Shown: positions 1-8,259, counted from the first letter of the stretch. The stretch: 42,875 nucleotides of DNA from Gilliamella bombi (GCF_900103255.1 NZ_FMWS01000065.1:2049-44923); one strand, 5' to 3'. Notes: generated by a model not told the origin, from the letters alone. Program-made: numbers and translations.

Positions 1-3
1 TAA

Positions 4-225
4 GTTTGGGGTATTTACAGTAAAATTTTCCATGCGGGTACTAGTTTAGAAAAAGGGCGAGTCTACACCAATGGGGGACGAGTATTATGTGTAACTACAC
101 TTGGCAACACAGTACTTGAAGCTCAACAACGTGCTTATCAGCAAGCCAAAGACATCTATTGGCATGGTTGTTTTTATCGCCATGATATTGGCTACCGTGC
201 AATTGAGCGGGAAAAAAATAAATAA
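4..225 (+). CDS. purD: phosphoribosylamine-glycine ligase, C-terminal part (partial)
   Basis: This is the last 73 codons of PurD (GAR synthetase), which joins phosphoribosylamine and glycine with ATP in purine synthesis in the cytoplasm. The match to the enterobacterial C-terminus is clear: KIFHAGT, then TNGGRVLCVT, and the end RAIERE. The gene begins left of the window. In this reading frame bases 1-3 are TAA, so the frame is closed immediately before the visible part. Either the gene is frameshifted or disrupted just upstream, or this is a leftover 3' fragment. The other two frames do not give PurD-like residues over the first codons. Identity of the fragment is secure; whether it belongs to a working gene is not. 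Confidence 0.8.
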   Translation, partial: VWGIYSKIFHAGTSLEKGRVYTNGGRVLCVTTLGNTVLEAQQRAYQQAKDIYWHGCFYRHDIGYRAIEREKNK

Positions 226-240
226 CCGTTTATGAAAAAT

Positions 241-303
241 TGATTTATTAAAAAACAATAAATAAAAAGTTCAATAAAATCAATACTCTATCTGAATGTT
301 TTT
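241..303. repeat. imperfect direct repeat, copy A (left of adhesin gene)
   Basis: This AT-rich stretch of about 63 bases is repeated with a few substitutions and single-base gaps at 2334-2396. Shared core words include ATTAAAAAA, AATAAAATCAATA and CT(A)TCTGA. The two copies bracket the adhesin gene at 630-2153. Inside copy A and just after it, bases 285-295 pair with 307-317 to form an 11-bp stem (with G-U pairs) that could end purD transcription, although no T run follows. Confidence 0.6.
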
Positions 304-317
304 GCCTTAGGTAGAGT
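285..317 (+). terminator. hairpin downstream of purD
   Basis: ACTCTATCTGA (285-295) pairs with TTAGGTAGAGT (307-317) across an 11-base loop. It lies 60 bases after the purD stop. No clear U tract follows, so it may be an RNA-end or processing hairpin rather than a strong intrinsic terminator. Confidence 0.4.
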
Positions 318-629
318 GTTTGATAGCGCTAAGTGCTTTATCATTTTGATATAAAATAGCTTAAATAGTATGATGTCACCGTTGCGGTTTGCTACTCTCA
401 AAGCTCAAAATATCAGAAATCTTGCTAAGTTTTTAAATAAAAAATATATCCTAAAAGCTGTCATAAAGCCAAAACAATAACATTTATTCTTGACAAAAAT
501 TAACCAAAATTTATCTAAAAACTAGCAAAAATTTACATAAACGTCTATAATTTCACCAATTTAAAATTAGTTAATTTAATTATAAGGTTAATATAGAAAC
601 CAATAAACTTAATCGACAGGTGGAACGTA
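318..629. other. non-coding leader upstream of adhesin gene
   Basis: No gene is seen here. A TTGACA box at 490-495 and a TATAAT at 546-551 are both present, but they are not at the normal spacing to each other, so no promoter is assigned. The ribosome site AGGTGGA (618-624) sits six bases before the ATG at 630. Confidence 0.4.
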
Positions 630-2153
630 ATGCAGTATCATTTTAGACACAAGCAGAGGCAAGCCAATGTCTTAAATTTATTAAATAACCAAGTTAGATG
701 TAGTGTTACACAAATCTTGTTTATCTTATCAAAGTTATCTTTAAAATTTTTATCGAAATCACTTGCTAAATTTCCGTTTTCATTGACACTACTACTATTA
801 TTGCCGTATTCATTGGAATCGCAGGCATTATCGGCCACGACTTCTAAACGTATTAATGGTACTGTACCTTATTTAACTTTTGAGGATGGTACTACAAAAG
901 TGACTACAACAGATGACTTATTAAGTATTAGGTTATCAGATGGTCGTACACTCACACCGCAAAACAATTCTTCATCATCAACAAATCCCATTGAGCTACC
1001 CGCATCAGGTCAAAGTTTTGAAAATATTGACATGATAGTACCGACATCAACCAATTCTGTGAACCTTAGCGATTTAGTCGCACAGGGTAATTGGGGTGAT
1101 GATGATGGTGATGGCCAAGATGGCGGGGTAATGGCAGAAGGAAGTATAACGCTTAGTATCACAGATAAAAATAACCAAACGGTTAGTCGTAATGAAGTAT
1201 TAACGATAAGTAATGCACCTTATAAAGTAAAATTAAGTAGTACAGGGGGATCTTTAAGCACACAATACGGGGAACCAAAAGCTAATACCTTCACAGAAGG
1301 TAGTGAAACATATTACATCAAACCAAAGGTTACAGTAGGTGTCAATTTCGTAAGGCCGAATTTGCAATTAGGAACAGACATTTTCGCAGGTCCAGCTTAC
1401 GAATGGAACCCTGATAAGGGATTTCTAGTTCAATCAACCAATTCAGTATCATACGCGTTAAATTTTCCGACTACGGGTGCTGATGGTTTGTATTTTGATT
1501 TAAATATAGTTGGAGTAGATGCAAGTCAGTTGACTTGGGAGCCAGTCACGCATGAAGGAATAACCGCTACGGTGACAAGGACAACCGCTAGCGATAGTTG
1601 GATTCCTAATGGTTCAGAAACAGTAACGCGTGTTACTCTAACGGGCCCAGAGGCTAAAGCACAATGGGATAGTGCTAATCCAGATCCAATTACAATCCCA
1701 AATTTACCGAAAGAATTTGAATTAAAAGGCAAGGATAGTAGTGGTAATGTGGTGGTAAAATATGGATTTGTTTTGCAAAAGTGGTTTGTCAATGGAGGAA
1801 CTAGATTTGATATCTATTCTAATAGCGTATCTTGGTGTAGTAGTTTAGGTTATCGAATTCCACAAATAAGGGATCTTACTAATACATACAGTTCTGCTTG
1901 GGGAAATGATTGGCAAGGAGCTGTACCGCCATCCTCTAATAATGGTTCTTACCAACGACGAATAGGGGCTGGATTAGCCACAGAGTGGGGTAACATGATG
2001 TATTATACTAATACAGGTTTTGAATACAGCATGTACAACTGGACTAGTGATAGTATGGGAGGAACAGGCTACTATATGTACACAGTGGGTTTGTCGAATG
2101 GTATTGTTAACTACTCCACAAGCTTCTCTTCTATTGTTTGTGTCACTCCTTAG
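630..2153 (+). CDS. secreted adhesin-like protein with invasin/intimin-type C-terminal lectin-like domain
   Basis: A 507-residue protein with an unusually long N-terminus: about 50 residues rich in K, R, N and Q, then a hydrophobic stretch (about 47-62) and a likely cleavage site near residue 68 (SQALSA). This resembles the extended signal peptides of type V secretion substrates. Residues about 70-180 are Ser/Thr/Asn rich with an acidic DDDGDG segment that could bind calcium. Residues about 180-385 look like beta-rich, bacterial-Ig-like repeats. From about residue 390 the motifs WFVNGG, SWCSSLGYRIPQIRDLTN, RRIGAG, WGNMMYYT, YNWTSD and the final VCVTP match the C-type-lectin-like tip seen at the end of invasin/intimin-family adhesins; the two Cys residues may form a disulfide. 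There is no recognisable inverse-autotransporter barrel or LysM domain, so how it reaches the surface is unclear. The start is supported by AGGTGGA upstream. The family call is from motif recognition; host-binding function is inferred. Confidence 0.7.
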   Translation: MQYHFRHKQRQANVLNLLNNQVRCSVTQILFILSKLSLKFLSKSLAKFPFSLTLLLLLPYSLESQALSATTSKRINGTVPYLTFEDGTTKVTTTDDLLSIRLSDGRTLTPQNNSSSSTNPIELPASGQSFENIDMIVPTSTNSVNLSDLVAQGNWGDDDGDGQDGGVMAEGSITLSITDKNNQTVSRNEVLTISNAPYKVKLSSTGGSLSTQYGEPKANTFTEGSETYYIKPKVTVGVNFVRPNLQLGTDIFAGPAYEWNPDKGFLVQSTNSVSYALNFPTTGADGLYFDLNIVGVDASQLTWEPVTHEGITATVTRTTASDSWIPNGSETVTRVTLTGPEAKAQWDSANPDPITIPNLPKEFELKGKDSSGNVVVKYGFVLQKWFVNGGTRFDIYSNSVSWCSSLGYRIPQIRDLTNTYSSAWGNDWQGAVPPSSNNGSYQRRIGAGLATEWGNMMYYTNTGFEYSMYNWTSDSMGGTGYYMYTVGLSNGIVNYSTSFSSIVCVTP

Positions 2154-2246
2154 TTTTTTGTATTTAAACCTAAACTGAGGACACTCAACCAAAGAACAAG
2201 GTCCTGTGTAAGACCAGACGATACGCACAATAGATTTTAAAAGCTT

Positions 2247-2275
2247 GCGCTTTTTCTAATAAATAGCAAAAGCGC
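2247..2275 (+). terminator. hairpin downstream of adhesin gene
   Basis: GCGCTTTT (2247-2254) and AAAAGCGC (2268-2275) are perfectly complementary, with a 13-base loop, 94 bases after the adhesin stop. The tract after the stem is TTTGCAAAA rather than a pure T run, so termination is plausible but not certain. Confidence 0.45.
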
Positions 2276-2333
2276 TTTGCAAAAATAAAAAACAAAATTT
2301 AACTTAACAAACGAAAAATAATCTATAACTATT

Positions 2334-2396
2334 TGATTTTATTAAAAAAGAAAAAATAAAAATTAAATAAAATCAATAGTCTACCTGAGTTTTTTT
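2334..2396. repeat. imperfect direct repeat, copy B (right of adhesin gene)
   Basis: Second copy of the repeat at 241-303, in the same orientation. It differs by scattered substitutions and small gaps and runs into a T8 tract. The rest of 2400-2600 holds no gene; a 7-bp inverted repeat (CACTATA 2519-2525 with TATAGTG 2544-2550) is the only structure seen there. Confidence 0.6.
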
Positions 2397-2600
2397 TATA
2401 AGGTCATCTTAATAAATATTTTCAATGATTTTCTTAAAGACTTAATTTTTTCTCTATTGATGAAATCTTATCTCGCATATGTAAGGCTTTCTCTATTCAT
2501 TATCAAAGTTTTTTGGATCACTATAGGTAATTTATGTATTGCATATAGTGAGTAATTACTTTCGCATCATCATATCACTAATTTAAACTAATAATAGAAA

Positions 2601-3812
2601 CTAAAGTTTAATTTCCTTTTTTGCCAATGAAATAAAACACAATAGCGAAGCAAATGTTAGAATGGTTACAGTGCCCCATACTGCTCGCCATCCGTAGATA
2701 TGGGCGATATCAGCAATAATAATAGGAGTTAGAAACGAAGTGATAAATACAGTAGTGCCAATCATACCCAAGGCTGTTCCCGTACGTTCAATGCCCGCTT
2801 TCACTGCTACCTCGGTATAAGCAATACCGTGCCACGCATGGCCAAATAAACCTGTTAACACAATAAATATAATCCCCATATATGTATTATTCACCGTTAA
2901 ACAAAGCATTAAAGATGCCATTCCACCAAGTATGGCGTAATATTTTAATAAGGCAATACGATTCTTTTCTTTGTCTGTATAGTAACCTGACCAGATCCTG
3001 AGCACCCCACCGCCAATCTGAACACCAATAAGAATAATAGCAATTGATGCTAAATCAATATGTAGGTTATCACGCATATAGATGCTGCCAAATGTGAGTA
3101 CTGCCATTTGAGGTACCGTTAGAAAACCCGCAGCCATAACGACCCTCCAAACTGCCCCAGTTTTTAGTGGGGAGGGGATAGTGAGGGTTGATTTTGGTGT
3201 ATATTTTGATTCACTCTGTTTAGTGTTGATAAACAATACAACTACAAGACCAACGCTAAAGCCTGTGGTAGCTAATACAATAAACATCAGTTCAAATCCA
3301 TATGAATAGGATAACCAAGGCAGTAGTCCAGTTCCAATCGCACCGCCAACTGGGATTGCGGTTTGACGAACACTCATAGCAAATCCACGTTCACTATCAT
3401 CAAACCATGACATCACAGTTCTGCCAGATGATGAGTTAATACTACCGCTGAAAGCTCCTGTTACAACTAGGGCTGCTCCCAAGTGTAAATATTTAACACC
3501 ACCACCAAGTGAAGCTTCTGGCGTGAGTGATATGGCGATTAAGGCATACATTATAGCTGATGACCATAACCCAAGAATCAAAACCTTCTTGTCACCTAAT
3601 TTATCTGTCAAGATCCCCCAAATTATCTCTGAAGCTGCAACACCTAACCCCATTGCTCCTAAAACGAAACCAAGTTCGTATAATGAAAAATGATAAGCAT
3701 CTCGCATTAAAATTCCAGTAATGGGTATGCCAGCAAAACCCATCGCAAATGTTGCTTGTGCCAGAACACCAATTCCAAGCACAAACCAACGATAATTATT
3801 TTTTTTATCCAT
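2601..3812 (-). CDS. MFS transporter, 12 membrane segments
   Basis: A 403-residue major facilitator with about 12 hydrophobic segments and the loop 2-3 signature GILTDKLGDKKVL (about residues 65-77), the motif A of the superfamily. It would move a small solute across the inner membrane, using the proton gradient as a rule for the family. The substrate cannot be read from sequence. It is transcribed away from the GAPDH gene at 4010, and both genes have a near-identical palindrome 22-26 bases before the start codon, so they are probably controlled together by the TetR-type regulator at 5041/5059. AAGGA lies upstream of the ATG at 3812. It does not look like ArsJ, the arseno-phosphoglycerate exporter that is often paired with GAPDH. 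Confidence 0.85.
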   Translation of the reverse strand: MDKKNNYRWFVLGIGVLAQATFAMGFAGIPITGILMRDAYHFSLYELGFVLGAMGLGVAASEIIWGILTDKLGDKKVLILGLWSSAIMYALIAISLTPEASLGGGVKYLHLGAALVVTGAFSGSINSSSGRTVMSWFDDSERGFAMSVRQTAIPVGGAIGTGLLPWLSYSYGFELMFIVLATTGFSVGLVVVLFINTKQSESKYTPKSTLTIPSPLKTGAVWRVVMAAGFLTVPQMAVLTFGSIYMRDNLHIDLASIAIILIGVQIGGGVLRIWSGYYTDKEKNRIALLKYYAILGGMASLMLCLTVNNTYMGIIFIVLTGLFGHAWHGIAYTEVAVKAGIERTGTALGMIGTTVFITSFLTPIIIADIAHIYGWRAVWGTVTILTFASLLCFISLAKKEIKL

Positions 3813-3834
3813 TTAATTTTTCCTTACTTAATTG

Positions 3835-3850
3835 CATACCAATTGGTATG
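3835..3850. promoter_or_regulatory. palindromic operator O1 (TetR-type)
   Basis: CATACCAATTGGTATG is a perfect 16-base palindrome, 22 bases upstream of the MFS start codon. A close variant is found in front of GAPDH (3968-3983). The pair is the likely binding site of the TetR-family protein encoded downstream of GAPDH. Confidence 0.7.
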
Positions 3851-3967
3851 TTTTGATTTATAGTATTCTATTTATTTGTATAAGTAAAATTAAATAAATT
3901 TCATTAAATTATTTGCATTTATTAATTATTTTAATTTTAATTAGTATATAGGGTGTTTTTGTGTTAA

Positions 3968-3983
3968 CGTACCAATTAGTATG
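3968..3983. promoter_or_regulatory. palindromic operator O2 (TetR-type)
   Basis: CGTACCAATTAGTATG differs from O1 at two positions and lies 26 bases before the GAPDH start codon. It sits just downstream of an AT-rich TATATA (3945-3950) that could be a -10 element, so a bound repressor would block transcription of GAPDH. Confidence 0.65.
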
Positions 3984-4009
3984 TTTTATTAATATAATTG
4001 GAGGTAATA

Positions 4010-5008
4010 ATGACTAATGTAGCAATTAATGGTTTTGGTCGTATTGGGCGTAGTTTTGTCCGTGCATTGCAGGATTGTTCACACGACATAAAAATTGTTG
4101 CGATCAATGATCTGGGTTCAATTGATCAGCTCGCTCATCTTTTAAAATATGACACAACTTTTGGACGTTTTGCTAAAAGTATTGATGTAAAAAAAGGTTG
4201 CTTAATTATTGACGAACAAGAGATTGCGATATATCAAGAACGTGATCCTGAGGCTTTCCCATGGGCTAAACATCAAGTTGATGTGGTATTAGAATCAACT
4301 GGTGTATTTAATGATGGCACAAGAGCACAGTCTCATATTAAAGCTGGAGCTAAAAAAGTGCTCATTTCTGCTCCAGCAAAAAATGTCGATTTAACTATTG
4401 TTCAGGGGGTGAATGAGCACTTGTATAACAAAGATGAACACCACATTATTTCTAATGCTTCATGTACAACAAATTGTTTAGCCCCTTTAGTTAAGGTGTT
4501 ACATGAGAATTTTGGAATTAAATCAGGTTTTATGACAACGATTCATGCTTATACGCAGGATCAAAATCTTCAGGACGCACCGCATAGGGATATGAGGCGA
4601 GCACGAAGTGCAGCGCAAAATATTGTTCCAACTTCAACTGGTGCTGCGCAGTCAATTGGACTTGTTTTTCCTGAATTAAAAGGCAAATTAGATGGTGGTT
4701 CGGTGCGTGTTCCTGTCATTACTGGATCCATGATAGATCTTACATTAAATCTAGAGAAAGAAGTGACAGTACAATTAGTAAATGATACTATCAAAAAAGC
4801 TGTAAACTTGAAAAAAATGGATGGTATTCTTGCCTATACAGAAGATGAAATTGTTTCTTCTGATATTATTGGCAATCTAGCTTCCTCTATTTTTGATGCT
4901 AAGCTAACTAAAGTGATGGATGGTACTTTACTCAAAGTTGTCAGCTGGTACGACAATGAATGGGGATTTTCAAATCGTTTGGTGGATACCATTTTACAAA
5001 TTAAATAA
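4010..5008 (+). CDS. type I glyceraldehyde-3-phosphate dehydrogenase (probable accessory copy)
   Basis: A complete 332-residue phosphorylating GAPDH, which converts glyceraldehyde 3-phosphate, NAD and phosphate to 1,3-bisphosphoglycerate in the cytosol. Visible signatures: NAD-binding INGFGRIGR at residues 6-14, an acidic Asp at about 34 (INDLG) that favours NAD over NADP, the active site SNASCTTNC with catalytic Cys152, and His179 in TIHAYTQDQN. The ATG at 4010 is preceded by GGAGG at 4000-4004, five bases away; an in-frame TTG at 3998 is upstream of that site and is not the start. The setting is unusual for housekeeping gapA: it stands between a divergent MFS gene and a TetR regulator and has its own palindromic operator. 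I infer an inducible second GAPDH, for instance resistant to an inhibitor, or feeding a compound moved by the MFS protein. Whether the genome has another gapA cannot be seen here. Confidence 0.93.
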   Translation: MTNVAINGFGRIGRSFVRALQDCSHDIKIVAINDLGSIDQLAHLLKYDTTFGRFAKSIDVKKGCLIIDEQEIAIYQERDPEAFPWAKHQVDVVLESTGVFNDGTRAQSHIKAGAKKVLISAPAKNVDLTIVQGVNEHLYNKDEHHIISNASCTTNCLAPLVKVLHENFGIKSGFMTTIHAYTQDQNLQDAPHRDMRRARSAAQNIVPTSTGAAQSIGLVFPELKGKLDGGSVRVPVITGSMIDLTLNLEKEVTVQLVNDTIKKAVNLKKMDGILAYTEDEIVSSDIIGNLASSIFDAKLTKVMDGTLLKVVSWYDNEWGFSNRLVDTILQIK

Positions 5009-5040
5009 TTAGTTAATTAAATATACCGTCAATTGATGGT

Positions 5041-5643
5041 GTGTTGAGTTATAGCAATATGAATAACGAACAAAAAACTAAACAAAATTCCAGAGAAAAG
5101 CTCATTATTGCTATGGCTGATCTCTTATTAGAAAAAGGTCTAGCAAATACTAGCCCTAAAGATATTTTAAAGCGGTCAGGTGTTGGACAAGGTAGTCTTT
5201 ACCACCATTTCAACGGTAAAGAAGATTTGGCTTTATATGCTATAACTTATAATGTAGAACAGTTAATAAGCATAAATGCTTCAGTACTAAATACTGATAC
5301 AAATGCTTATAATAAACTGTCAAATTTGCTATTAAAACCTCGTAATATACAACGAGGCTGTTTAGTTGGTCAAATGGCACGAGATAGGTCTATTATGACA
5401 AATCCTCATTTAGCGGCAGAAGTTACACGCGGATTTTTGACAATGAAACAAACGTTAGAAAATCTTATAAGAATGGGAATTTCTGATGGAAGTATTTCTA
5501 ATATTCTTGCACCGTTAGAAGCAGTAACACTGATCATATCTACTTTGCAAGGCGCTTATATTTCAGCAAAAGGATTGCAAGATGAATCCTATTTTCACCT
5601 AACAATCAATTCACTATTGAAAATATTTACGCCAAAATCATAG
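5041..5643 (+). CDS. TetR/AcrR-family transcriptional regulator
   Basis: A TetR-type repressor of 194-200 residues. The N-terminal helix-turn-helix is typical: a helix around EKLIIAMADLLLEKG, then DILKRSGVGQGSLYHHFNGKEDL. The C-terminal all-helical part resembles the ligand-binding domain of TetR regulators with the C-terminal family seen near NemR/YcdC-like proteins (RGCLVGQMARD). Two starts are possible: GTG 5041 or ATG 5059; neither has a strong ribosome site, and the ATG looks more natural. The gene follows GAPDH by 32-50 bases on the same strand, so it is probably co-transcribed and autoregulated through O2, and acts on the MFS gene through O1. The ligand is unknown. Confidence 0.88.
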   Translation: MLSYSNMNNEQKTKQNSREKLIIAMADLLLEKGLANTSPKDILKRSGVGQGSLYHHFNGKEDLALYAITYNVEQLISINASVLNTDTNAYNKLSNLLLKPRNIQRGCLVGQMARDRSIMTNPHLAAEVTRGFLTMKQTLENLIRMGISDGSISNILAPLEAVTLIISTLQGAYISAKGLQDESYFHLTINSLLKIFTPKS

Positions 5644-5746
5644 TTTATTTTTGTTTAATTTGTGTTGAATTACAAACAATAAAACAGTCAAACCGTCATT
5701 TATAGCTCAATAAAGTAGCTCATTTTTCTTTATTGTTTTTTCTATT

Positions 5747-6126
5747 TCACAATGGACATAAACCAATCCTCCATTTTTGGATTTTGATGCGAGAAGAAAA
5801 AACTATGCCAGTATCTAAAGTAGTAATGAGCTTTATCTCTTGTTCTGAAAGGGCAAAGTTCAAAAGGCGATCTGGGTAAAATTGCTAACGCCGATGGCTT
5901 TAGCCTTGCCTTTTTCGTAAGCTTCTTCCATTAATCGGTAAGCATAATAGTAGTCATTAAATGGCTGGTGAATTAATAGTAAATCAATATAATCTGTCTT
6001 TAATTTGCGTAATGACTCTTCTATTGATTGTTTGGCTTTGTCATAGTTAGTGTTGGTGATCCATATTTTTGTGGTAATAAATAGTTCTTGACGGGGGAAT
6101 GCTACATTTTTGTATGGCATTGCCAA
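5747..6126 (-). pseudogene. aldo/keto reductase remnant with missing start and middle
   Basis: An 88-residue open segment (5860-6126) matches the interior of aldo/keto reductases of the 2,5-diketogluconate reductase type: QELFITTKIW, then SLRKLKTDYIDLLLIHQP and KAIGVSNF. The first roughly 55 residues, including the NADPH-barrel start and the catalytic Tyr region, are absent. The frame then stops at TGA. In another frame, directly after, bases 5857 down to 5747 encode FALSEQEIKLITTLDTG, the C-terminal end of the same family. So the roughly 100 residues in between are deleted and the ends fused out of frame. This is a relic and not a functional enzyme. Confidence 0.85.
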
Positions 6127-6246
6127 CCTGACGTATTTTAAAAATTAAGACCTGTTTTAGATGGACGGTAAATCCATCTAACATTCATTATTTAGCCAAA
6201 TTTAAAATATTAGCAATGACCTGCTTGCTATAAATGTCACTAACAG

Positions 6247-6276
6247 CAAAAAAGGGGCGTTTTGTGCCCCCTTTTA
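6247..6276. terminator. bidirectional intrinsic terminator
   Basis: AAAAGGGGC on the left pairs with GCCCCCTTTT on the right around a short GTTTTGT loop, with one bulged C. It has A and T runs on both sides. It lies about 70 bases beyond the stop of the minus-strand membrane enzyme at 6343 and so would end that transcript. Confidence 0.85.
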
Positions 6277-6342
6277 TAATATTTTTATATAAAATTTATA
6301 GTCGATTTCTATCAATTCCTCAAACGTATAATAGGTAACAAA

Positions 6343-7944
6343 TTAATGCTTGTTGAGAACTTCTAAAAAAGGCATGACACTACTGTTTGGCATAAAAACT
6401 CGATCATTGTTTTTTTCTTTGTCAAGGATAACTGGATCAATCTCATAACCTAACAGATTAGAAAGAATATATTTATTCATAAGCCCACTTAAATAGCCAT
6501 CTGGTCCTCGAAATGATTCAATAAATTGACAATTATATCGTTGATTGGTTGATATAAACATAAAAGGGATTAGGAACTGGTCAACGTTGTCACCTATACC
6601 ATGCCCAACATTCACAATTTCGCCATGATCCGAGGTATAAATAACGGTATAGTTGTTACTATATTTATTAATAACATCATATAATGCTTTGATTGCACGG
6701 TCGGTGTGATGAATAGTTAAATCATATTCTTCGACATCAGGTAAAGCCAACTTATCAACTTCATCATAACCTTTTGTATAGGGTTGATGGCTACCGCGCA
6801 AATGTACAAAAATAAATTTTTTCGGAAAATTATCTTTTTGTAGAGTGTCTTCTAATAATTGACTTAAATTAATATCCAGAATATCTTCAGTAAAAGTGAT
6901 AACATCGCTTTTACGTGCAATAAAACCAAACTTAGTATTAAATGTACCTTGAATTTGTTGCCCAGCCGATGCTAACCAATAGGTTTTGTAATGATTGAAC
7001 TTAGCCATCTCAATAATCGATTTATTATCAAATAAATTATCATCACTTTCGGGCACATTGAATGAAAGTGTCATTGGTATAGAATCCCTGGTTAAAGCGG
7101 CTGCTGAGTGGCTATTTGGGATAATACATCTGCCATTTTGACTAAAAATATTGGTCATAAAAGGCGTAGTTTGTTGATGATAACCATAAGCGCTATAGCG
7201 GGAAACTAAAGAAGATTCGCCCATAATAAATACGATCAAGTCGTTATCAGGCTTATTAGGAGGTAAAATCACAGCTTGATTAAATTTCTCAATTTCATTG
7301 GTATTTGAATAGATATCTGTTGATACATAACTAGCCAAAAGATAGGATAAATCGCCTAGCACAGCAGGAAATATTGCACGAATTACACTAATACTACTTT
7401 TAAGGTGACCATTTTTAATGTCAGTTTTTAGTGATGATTTAGTTATTAAGAATAAACTAACAATGAATATTATAAGTATATATAAAGATAGGGGGACAAA
7501 AAGTTTAAATCTAACGGAAATTAGTTTTTTAAGAATAAATAAAATAAGAAAGGTTGTAATAAATGCTGGACCTATTATGAGCAAAGCCTGTTTAGTCATT
7601 GACATTACTTCGTGAGAATTAGTCTCAATAATAGAATCAAGTACTCCTTCTGATATCATTTCTCCATAAAAAATGAAATAACTAATTTCAGATAAAAAAA
7701 GAAATAAAAATAAAGAGCCAAAGGCAACAATGGGTTTATGACGACTATTAATGCTTTTATGTATTAACATAATAAAACATAAAGTTGTTATCAAATTTAA
7801 ATAAAATAAAGGATTTTCTAAAAAAAATCCATCCCGCTGTGCACTAGACTTATTAAGGTAAATAAAAGCAAAAATAGCACTAATAAAAGTATAAATTAAC
7901 AGTAAAATTAAACGGGAACTTTTTGCTATTCCATATGATTTCAT
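6343..7944 (-). CDS. phosphoethanolamine transferase-like sulfatase-fold membrane enzyme
   Basis: A 533-residue protein with five N-terminal membrane segments (within residues about 10-185) and a large periplasmic alkaline-phosphatase/sulfatase-fold domain from about 230. Key motifs: IMGESS with metal ligand Glu243, YGYHQQTTPF, the likely nucleophile Thr in AAALTRDSIPM, HLRGSHQPY, SDHGE with Asp439 and His440, and a GHG metal His. This is the layout of EptA/EptC/CptA-type enzymes that move phosphoethanolamine from phosphatidylethanolamine to lipid A or the core sugar. The exact acceptor cannot be told from sequence. It is a single gene, facing away from the pilus locus, with AT-rich DNA upstream and a terminator downstream. 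If active it would change surface charge and polymyxin or host-peptide sensitivity. Confidence 0.88.
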   Translation of the reverse strand: MKSYGIAKSSRLILLLIYTFISAIFAFIYLNKSSAQRDGFFLENPLFYLNLITTLCFIMLIHKSINSRHKPIVAFGSLFLFLFLSEISYFIFYGEMISEGVLDSIIETNSHEVMSMTKQALLIIGPAFITTFLILFILKKLISVRFKLFVPLSLYILIIFIVSLFLITKSSLKTDIKNGHLKSSISVIRAIFPAVLGDLSYLLASYVSTDIYSNTNEIEKFNQAVILPPNKPDNDLIVFIMGESSLVSRYSAYGYHQQTTPFMTNIFSQNGRCIIPNSHSAAALTRDSIPMTLSFNVPESDDNLFDNKSIIEMAKFNHYKTYWLASAGQQIQGTFNTKFGFIARKSDVITFTEDILDINLSQLLEDTLQKDNFPKKFIFVHLRGSHQPYTKGYDEVDKLALPDVEEYDLTIHHTDRAIKALYDVINKYSNNYTVIYTSDHGEIVNVGHGIGDNVDQFLIPFMFISTNQRYNCQFIESFRGPDGYLSGLMNKYILSNLLGYEIDPVILDKEKNNDRVFMPNSSVMPFLEVLNKH

Positions 7945-8148
7945 AATATATTTTAGTTATCTTATCGTTATTTTGTAAAAATTATAATAATCAATTATAT
8001 TTTTTCAATTAAATTTTATTAAATAGAGTGCATTATCATATTTCTTAAAAAAAATACATGTATCTTAAAAATAAAAGTAATCATATTTATACTACAGATG
8101 AATATTTTCACGATAATTATGGATGAATTATTAAAATACAATTTTCGA

Positions 8149-8178
8149 TTGATAGCTAGCCATTTTGTTTTTTATAGT
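8149..8178 (+). promoter_or_regulatory. candidate sigma-70 promoter for the tad locus
   Basis: TTGATA (8149-8154) and TATAGT (8173-8178) are separated by 18 bases, in the 315-base gap between the divergent genes. Transcription would start near 8185, leaving a leader of about 75 bases to flp. No other structure is seen in 7945-8148. Confidence 0.5.
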
Positions 8179-8259
8179 GTAAGATATGTGCACTTCTTGT
8201 TAAGGAAGTATAAAATTTTAGTAATAATATTAAAAAATATTTAAAAGGAGAAAATAATA

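Noticed and set aside
3998-4009. TTG 3998 as start of GAPDH
   Set aside because: The GGAGG at 4000-4004 lies after this TTG and five bases before ATG 4010, and the NAD-binding motif starts right after the ATG.
2601-5008. MFS plus GAPDH as an ArsJ-type arsenate resistance pair
   Set aside because: ArsJ sits beside GAPDH too, but the sequence of this MFS protein does not look like ArsJ, the regulator is TetR rather than ArsR, and no ars genes are near.
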